Source of the DNA: Buddleja alternifolia
Taxonomy: Eukaryota; Streptophyta; Magnoliopsida; Lamiales; Scrophulariaceae
Assembly: GCA_019426215.1 (NCBI GenBank)
Contig: CM033406.1
Span: forward strand, 6,711,001 to 6,775,000
Length of the DNA stretch: 64,000 bases
Direction of reading: 5' to 3'
Each line of letters begins with the position of its first letter. Position 1 is the stretch's first letter. A program made the position numbers and the translations under genes. Shown here piece after piece: positions 57,542 to 64,000 of the stretch. The notes under the pieces were generated by a model, which ran no database searches, was not told the origin of the DNA, and saw only the letters and a list, made by a program, of their open reading frames with translations.

Positions 57542-58300
57542 TTTTTAGAATTCACTAGATGAAGTCCCATCATACTTATAGATAAAGATGCAATTTTAAT
57601 AATTAGTTAATTACTAAACATATAAAATTTCAATAATCGATAGTCATAACTTTAGTCAGCTATTGAAACTTTATTCTACACACCAATTAAGTGGCTTTAA
57701 AACTTTATCAATATTTTTCTCGAACAACATTACAAGACAGAAATACAAGTCTCAATCCATATTATTGCATATTACAAAAAGTAGAAAAATGTTTATTGTT
57801 TATACTCAGTATAACAAAATATTTAACCAAATTGAAAAGTGTAAATAAATCTCGAAATCCTAAATAACTTACTTGAACAGTTCTTGAAGAACCGAAGAGT
57901 GGAATCAGGAAGGAATCTAGAAGACGCATTATTCGCAGTTGCGGGACGAAGACGCATTTCTCTCTCGTATTGAGTATTAGTAACAGAGCAAAAGACGGAT
58001 GAGGGTTTCTTCTCCATTCTCGTTTCTATTTTTTTTCCAATTAGTCGTGAATTTTTGGTTAAATTATTATAGTAATACATTTTTACTTTTGAGTTTTGAG
58101 TTTTGACCCAAAAAGTATTTCATAATATCAAAAAATACCCCTGCCGTATCTGATACTTCTCGGATACTTTTTACCGATATCGGATACCGTATTCGAATTT
58201 TTTATTTTCTATTATTTTTGGATACTTTAAAATCGTATCCAATACGTATCCACCTTGTATCCAACCTGTATCTCTATCAGGTATGAGTACGATACTGCAG
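57415..58300. mobile_element. Possible hAT-like element with GATACG-rich ends
   Basis: The left end is rich in GATACGATACG/GATACAGATACG (57417-57505), and the right in GTATCCAATACGTATCC (58130-58290). These form inverted subterminal arrays about 0.85 kb apart. A (TA)n run is at 57510-57534. No clear target duplication; borders approximate. Confidence 0.45.
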
Positions 58301-58326
58301 GGGGTCTTCCGTGCGTCCTAGGTTAC

Positions 58327-59115
58327 AATCAAGGTCTTAAATTTTAGTTTCGGGGTAGATATCGTTGTAGTAAATTTACGAAAAATTCGATGGAAATTTC
58401 GAGAATATTCAAAATTTCAGTTTTGATTTTAAAGAAATATTTGGAAATTTACAATAAAATTTTTGGGTAACTTTAATTATCATACTTATGCATCTTTTAC
58501 ATCAATAATATTATATATATAATATATGGATAATGAATTTGTTAAATAATATAACTAAAAACTGTTGCGAAAAATATGAAATGAATATAATTTCATAGGA
58601 AGATAATAACCAAATCTCATAACTTCACTAAAATAAAATTTATCAAGATTTAAGTAAAAGTCACTATTCAATACCACATCGAGTTTCTACTAGGATCGAA
58701 ATTGCTATAACTAGTATCTGTCCTACCTCTATTTATGTGTGGTTGGGGGGTAAGTGCTTGCTGCTTGGTAGGTGTGGTCCTTGTGGACCAACTTTAAATA
58801 TAATTTCCTAATTATATAGTATCAGTATAAATATTAGAAAATTATATTAGAAAAAAATATTTTAAAAAATAAATTTCTGCCGAATTTTGGTTTCAGTGAA
58901 AGTTTCCGGAAATTTCGGATTTCGGTCGAAATTTCGATGGATATTTGACAAAAATATTTTAAATTTTGGAAATTTCTAGTCTCGACAAGAATTTTAGGAA
59001 ATTTCGAGTTTCGATCAAAATTTCGATTGATATTCTGCAAAATTGGATCAAATATGAGATTTCATTTCGGAACCCCCAAAAACACGAAATTTCGATCGAA
59101 ATTAAGACATTGGGA
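58327..59115. mobile_element. Degenerate inverted-repeat element rich in TTTCGA/TCGAAA
   Basis: The left end GGTCTTAAATTTTAGTTTCGG and the right end (reverse complement) TGTCTTAATTTCGATCG are imperfectly inverted. The interior repeats GGAAATTTCGA and TTTCGATGGATAT. Related text occurs at 16411-16499. No target duplication found. Confidence 0.4.
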
Positions 59116-59153
59116 CTTACAAGAGAGAACATATTTTGGCCTTTTCATTTTGG

Positions 59154-61458
59154 GAGAATTTTAAATAAATAATACAAAAATAAATTCAAATTAAGAAAAT
59201 AATACACAAAAAATTAAACATCAGGAAATAATACATTCCGCGCTGACGTGGCGCGGAATCAAGCTGATTCCGCGCCACGTCAGCGCGGAATCAATATTTT
59301 TTATTTTTTTTTAAAATTTTCGGCCATTCCGCGCTTACATGGCGCGGAATGGCCTAATTTTTTTTTTTTTAATATTAAATGGCATTCCGCGCCACGTAAG
59401 CGCGGAATGCTGCCATTCCGCGCTGATGTGGCGCGGAATGGCAGGCCTCTTTTTCTCTTTCCAGCTTTTCTCTTTCCCCTTTTTTTCCGACTCATTTTTC
59501 TTCATTTTTCGTATGTTTTCGGGTTTCGACTTGAACATAAAAAATGTAGACTTGAGCATAAACTACTTTTTGAAACAAGAATTGGGTCGTTTCGATGCTC
59601 GAGTAAAGAAATATGGCAAGACGAAAAAAAATAATACCAGTTTTTTTAATGAATCATTATTTTTTTTCCGACTCATTTTTCTCCATTTTTCGTGCGTTTT
59701 CGGGTTTCGACTTGAACATAAAAAATGTAGACTTGAGCATAAACTACTTTTTGAAACAAAAATTGGGTCGTTTCGATGCTCGAGTAAAGAAATATGGCAA
59801 GACGAAAAAAAAAATACCAGTTTTTTTTAATAAATAATGACTTTTTATTTTTTTCCGACTCATTTTTCTCCATTTTTCGTGCGTTTTCAGGTTTCGACTT
59901 GAACATAAAAAATGTAGACTTGAGCATAAACTACTTTTTGAAACAAGAATTGGGTTGTTTCGATGCTCGAGTAAAGAAATATGGGTCTTGATAGCAATCC
60001 TCGCTCTTCTCCAATCTTGGATTGATTTTCTCAAGACTCTTGCCATATTTCTTTACTCGAGCATCGAAATGACCCAATTTTTGTTTCAAAAAGTAGTTTA
60101 TGCTCAAGTCTACATTTCTTATGTTCAAGTCGAAACCCGAAAACGCACGAAAAATGGAGAAAAATGAGTCGGAAAAAAATAAAAAGTCATTATTCATTAA
60201 AAAAAATTGGTATTATTTTTTTTCGTCTTGCCATATTTCTTTACTCGAGCATCGAAACGACCCAATTCTTGTTTCAAAAAGTAGTTTATGCTCAAGTCTA
60301 CATTTTTTATGTTCAAGTCGAAACCCGAAAACGCACGAAAAATGAGTCGGAAAAAAATAAAAAGTCATTATTCATTAAAAAAAACTGGTATTATTTTTTT
60401 TCGTCTTGCCATATTTCTTTACTCGAGCATCGAAACGACCCAATTCTTGTTTCAAAAAGTAGTTTATGCTCAAGTCTACATTTTTTATGTTCAAGTCGAA
60501 ACCCGAAAACGCACGAAAAATGGAGAAAAATGAGTCGGAAAAAATAAAAAGTCATTATTCATTAAAAAAAACTGGTATTATTTTTTTTCGTCTTGCCATA
60601 TTTCTTTACTCGAGCATCGAAACGACCCAATTTTTGTTTCAAAAAGTAGTTTATGCTCAAGTCTACATTTTTATATTCAAGTCGAAACCCGAAAACGCAC
60701 GAAAAATGGAGAAAAATGAGTCGGAAAAAAAATAATGATTCATTAAAAAAACTGGTATTATTTTTTTTCGTCTTGCCATATTTCTTTACTCGAGCATCGA
60801 AACGACCCAATTCTTGTTTCAAAAAGTAGTTTATGCTCAAGTCTACATTTTTTATGTTCAAGTCGAAACCCGAAAACGCACGAAAAATGAAGAAAAATGA
60901 GTCGGAAAAAAATAAAAAGTCATTATTCATCAAAAAAAACTGGTATTTTTTTTTTCGTCTTGCCATATTTCTTTACTCGAGCATCGAAACGACCCAATTT
61001 TTGTTTCAAAAAGTAGTTTATGCTCAAGTCTACATTTTTTATGTTCAAGTCGAAACCCGAAAACGCACGAAAAATGGAGAAAAATGAGTCGGAAAAAAAG
61101 GGGAAAGAGAAAAGCTGGAAAGAGAAAAAGAGGCCTGCCATTCCGCGCTTACGTGGCGCGGAATGGCAGCATTCCGCGCTTACGTGGCGCGGAATGGCAG
61201 CATTCCGCGCTTACGTGGCGCGGAATGCCATTTAATATTAAAAAAAAAAAAAATTCGGCCATTCCGCGCCACGTAAGCGCGGAATGGCCGAAAATTTAAA
61301 AAAAAAAAATTTTTTTATTGATTCCGCGCTGACGTGGCGCGGAATCAGCTTGATTCCGCGCCACGTCAGCGCGGAATGTATTATTTCCTGATGTCCAATT
61401 TTTTGTGTATTATTTTCTTAATTTGGATTTATTTTTGTATTATTTATTTAAAATTCTC
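59154..61458. mobile_element. Foldback Mutator-like element with palindromic arms and a nine-copy inverted tandem core
   Basis: Ends GAGAATTTTAAATAAATA are perfectly inverted, and the arms match for about 270 bp. An exact 10-bp duplication TTCATTTTGG flanks it (59144-59153; 61459-61468). The arms carry CGCTGACGTGGCG/CGCTTACGTGGCG palindromes. The core holds about 185-bp units marked by GACTTGAGCATAAACTAC: three forward (about 59545, 59727, 59912) and six inverted (about 60084, 60271, 60449, 60634, 60820, 61006). They meet at a short unique spacer, 59990-60050. The many open frames on both strands come from the repeats and are not genes. A 9-10 bp duplication and long TIRs point to Mutator-like elements; no transposase is present. 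Confidence 0.9.
59990..60050. repeat. Symmetry centre of the foldback core
   Basis: Unique spacer (GGTCTTGATAGCAATCC... to ...CTCAAGACTCTTGCC) between the three forward units and the six inverted units. It is the loop of the predicted hairpin. Confidence 0.8.
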
Positions 61459-61468
61459 TTCATTTTGG

Positions 61469-61950
61469 CGGGCAAGAAGGCGCCATTTCCCACTAATCGA
61501 TTATTTTTATTTTTATAATCAGATAATTTTTTTAAAATTCAGGCTAATATTTCGTTTCTCTCCTGGGTTCCTTCACTCTCCACTCTCTCTTGCACTTTTC
61601 AGGTGGGTTTCCCTTCACCATTCCTTCACCTTTTCTAGCCCAAAATATCTACAACTCTCTTCATTTTTTGTCTCAAAATAAAAGAAAAGTTTGGTTCAAT
61701 CATGTAAAAGTCTATATTTTTTGATATTTTCCTTCATTTTTTTGACCATTTTAAAATGGATTGATTTTTGAGTTGGGGTTTTGTTCTGTTCTTCACTTTA
61801 GAAGAAATTTGTGGACTCCCACTAGTTACCACCGTCCACAATTTCCATCTCTACTCATTTTCTGCTTTACTTTCCTTTTATCGGGGGTCGATTTTGGAAA
61901 TGCGATGTCATATGCGCTCTTCAAGAATGGGAAGTCGAATCGGGTTATTT

Positions 61951-61995
<45 letters not shown>

Positions 61996-63060
61996 AACAC
62001 ACATATGTATTTAGATTTAGATTAAGCCTTTTCTGTTGTAAATTTGTAGTAGAGGGTTGAAAAGGATATTTTTGGCTGCACTTGAAGGAAATCAACTTTG
62101 AAGCTTCAATTTTTGGATCCTAGAGGTATGTGTTTTTTTTTTTCTCTCTTTTCTCACATTTTTTCTGAAATTTCTTGCCTACACTTGAAGGAATGAAACA
62201 TGGAGTGGGTATTTTCTTGAAATTTCCTTGTTATTGGACTATTGAGTTTGTGGATTCTTGAGATGTATTTGTAATAAATTTCTTTCCAATTTGAAGTCTT
62301 CCTCCATGGATTTCATTAGCGTCTCTAACAAACTCTAATTATGACCATAAAAATATATAACCTTTAATGATAAAAGACAAATATTTGATTTTTTTCCCTT
62401 CTAGACAAGATATTAATAGTAGAGAAAATGGAATTTCTATAATGATTTGTAATTTTCAAAAAATTGGCACCATGTTAGAGTGATATTTTGCTTGTTAACT
62501 ACTGTTCCTGTACGGCATCAGCCATGTCTTTGTTGAGCAAAATTATGTGAATGAAGTCTGAAAATTTGTGTAAAACAAACATTTTATCAATTTGTCTCTA
62601 TTATGTGGTTTTGTTCCTGTCAAAGTCGAGCGAATTTCTTCAATTTTTCTCGTTTAAAGTGGATGAGTTACCTAATCACAGAGCGTGATTACCGATCAAA
62701 TATCTTCTGAGTTATCGAATTCCTTAATGTCCCCTATATTTTGAGGGTCACCTTTCTTACATTGTGTTTATTGAGGGGAGTATTGAGGAGTCTTTAGACC
62801 TTTAATACGAAGACGGTTTACCGAACAAATTCATAAGAAAAGTGAAACCTGTTTTGTTGATGGGTTATTTGTAGAAGCAATAACATTCAATTGTATTGTT
62901 GATTTTTGCAATAGTGGCTAGGCTCAAACCTTTTCAATCTGGAAATTAATCACCCTGCTGTGTTCTACACGATGAAGAGTGAAATGAAAAACTTTCTATT
63001 TTTTTAAGTGTTTTAGCTATTGTATTAATATAAAATATAATATATTAAAGAATAGAAAAG
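61469..63060. other. Region without a recognised gene
   Basis: AT-rich DNA with CT-rich, UTR-like stretches (61555-61625) and a (TA)n run at 61953-61992. GGATCCTAGAGGTATGTG near 62115 looks like an exon end with a GT donor, so 5' UTR exons of a gene outside the window are possible. Nothing coding can be supported. Confidence 0.4.
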
Positions 63061-63191
63061 CTAACGAGCCGGCTCGCGAGCTTCAAACAAAGATAACCTG
63101 GCTCGAGCTCGAGCTCGAATGAAAGCTCTGCTCTCGAGTTTCGAGCCTCCTCTTTAGGCTCGCAAGCCGGCTCAACTTAACTTGTACCCCT
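63061..63191. mobile_element. End fragment of a hAT-like CGAGCT-rich element
   Basis: GAGCTCGAGCTCGA and GAGCCGGCTCG motifs end in TTGTACCCCTA at 63191, the mirror of the TAGGGG end of the element at 12239. The other end was not found. A weaker related piece (CGGCTCAAGCCGGCTTGACTC...CCTA) lies at about 63722-63756. Confidence 0.5.
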
Positions 63192-64000
63192 ACCATCATT
63201 ACATTCCAAAACACTTTAGACACAATAGTAAAATAAGAAGAAAAAAAAGTGATGAACTTATCAGATCAGTTTTTCTAGCTGTGATAGATGATAATATAGT
63301 TTCAACAACAAAACACAATGGTAAAGATAAACATCATACTGAAATTAGACTATCTACACCAAGATTTGTATTCTATCTTAATCACTTAGATTTCAACAGT
63401 CCATTAGAATTATTGGACTGCATTTTTTTCAATTTGTTTTTTGGTTATGCCTAAGAAGCTCCAGATAGTTGTACCACACACACCTCATTAGTTGACTCAC
63501 ATTTGTTTTTGAGTTTTTCAGAGTTCTGTGATGCCCCATTTTTTCAAATTAGTTATGATTTTAAGATACATTTCAAATCCAGGGAAAAGAAAAAAAAAAT
63601 TCACGAATTTGACATAGAGTTGAAAGCCTTTGAAATCAGGGCTAGTTTATTTATTTAAAGATTCTTTTATATTAAAAACCCTTTGAAATAAAAAGCAAAA
63701 TGGCTCACTTCTTTTCCAAAGTCGGCTCAAGCCGGCTTGACTCTATGCCTATCCTACTCCTACAAATCAAAAGATTGACTAACACATCTTTACATTTCTA
63801 TTTACACATCATCTCATACTTAGGTTTTTTAGTTTAACAGATTTGAAGATTGTTTCTCACTTTATCATTTACATAAGGAGCCCAAGTATCAGAGGAAAAA
63901 AAGGTATAATATGTTATCTTAATATCTTTTTTTTTGAACAACAATATGTTATTTTAATATATGATCTTAATTTTCAATCTTTTTGAAGAAATTGTATTGA
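63192..64000. other. Window end, no recognised gene
   Basis: A 90-codon open frame at 63182-63454 (+) shows no known motif and begins inside the hAT end. Otherwise AT-rich. Confidence 0.4.

Noticed and set aside
59248..61299. Many overlapping open frames of 60-160 codons on both strands
   Set aside because: They are translations of the same repeat unit in different frames and orientations; no known motif and no independent support.
59154..61458. CRISPR-like array of regularly spaced repeats
   Set aside because: Units are about 185 bp, occur in both orientations, have no unique spacers, and sit in a plant nuclear transposon with a target duplication.
63182..63454. 90-codon + frame near the window end
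   Set aside because: Starts inside a hAT end and shows no recognisable domain; possible but unsupported.

Overview
The window is nuclear DNA from a flowering plant, most likely a eudicot. The evidence is spliced genes with GT-AG introns, a tRNA-Lys, plant-type Ty1/copia and Ty3/gypsy elements with tRNA-iMet primer sites, and hAT, Mutator-like, CACTA and Harbinger-like transposons. The species cannot be named from the sequence. No bacterial, organellar or CRISPR signal was seen.

Four protein genes and one tRNA look intact. (1) 17581-18966 (+) encodes a plastid-targeted DUF2301 membrane protein of 275 aa in four exons. (2) 25136-20053 (-) encodes a VIM/ORTHRUS-type PHD-RING-SRA-RING E3 ubiquitin ligase of 705 aa in nine exons. 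(3) tRNA-Lys(TTT) lies at 32807-32879 (-). (4) 33111-36259 (+) encodes the mitochondrial Rieske iron-sulfur subunit of complex III, 266 aa in two exons. (5) 39148-37058 (-) encodes a SEC14-like CRAL-TRIO lipid-transfer protein of 263 aa in six exons. Genes 1 and 2 are convergent, as are the Rieske and SEC14 genes. They are unrelated housekeeping or epigenetic functions with no shared pathway.

Most of the rest is layered mobile DNA. Left (1-16410): the 3' part of a decayed Ty3/gypsy element with pol on +, an antisense spliced extra gene, and a 3' LTR at 15898-16410. It was split by a Ty1/copia element (3540-8911, TSD CAAAC) and by a hAT-like element (12239-14746, TSD CCTRTACA) that itself seems to carry a solo LTR. 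A 632-bp hAT MITE follows (16508-17139). Middle (28.3-32.7 kb and 39.4-40.8 kb): LTR remnants and several long-inverted-repeat Mutator-like elements with exact 9-bp target duplications. Right (41063-53896): a Harbinger-like element split by a Ty1/copia element (41673-53438), whose reverse transcriptase is split by a 2.1-kb solo LTR (48613-50755), making three levels of nesting.

The far right holds another Mutator-like MITE, a tRNA-derived SINE, a CACTA terminus, and a striking 2.3-kb foldback element (59154-61458). That element has a 10-bp target duplication, arms full of CGCGGAAT/ACGTGGC palindromes, and a core of about 185-bp tandem repeats, three copies in one direction and six inverted. 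It is the least conventional structure here. None of the retroelements looks able to move by itself: each has stops, frameshifts or lost catalytic residues.
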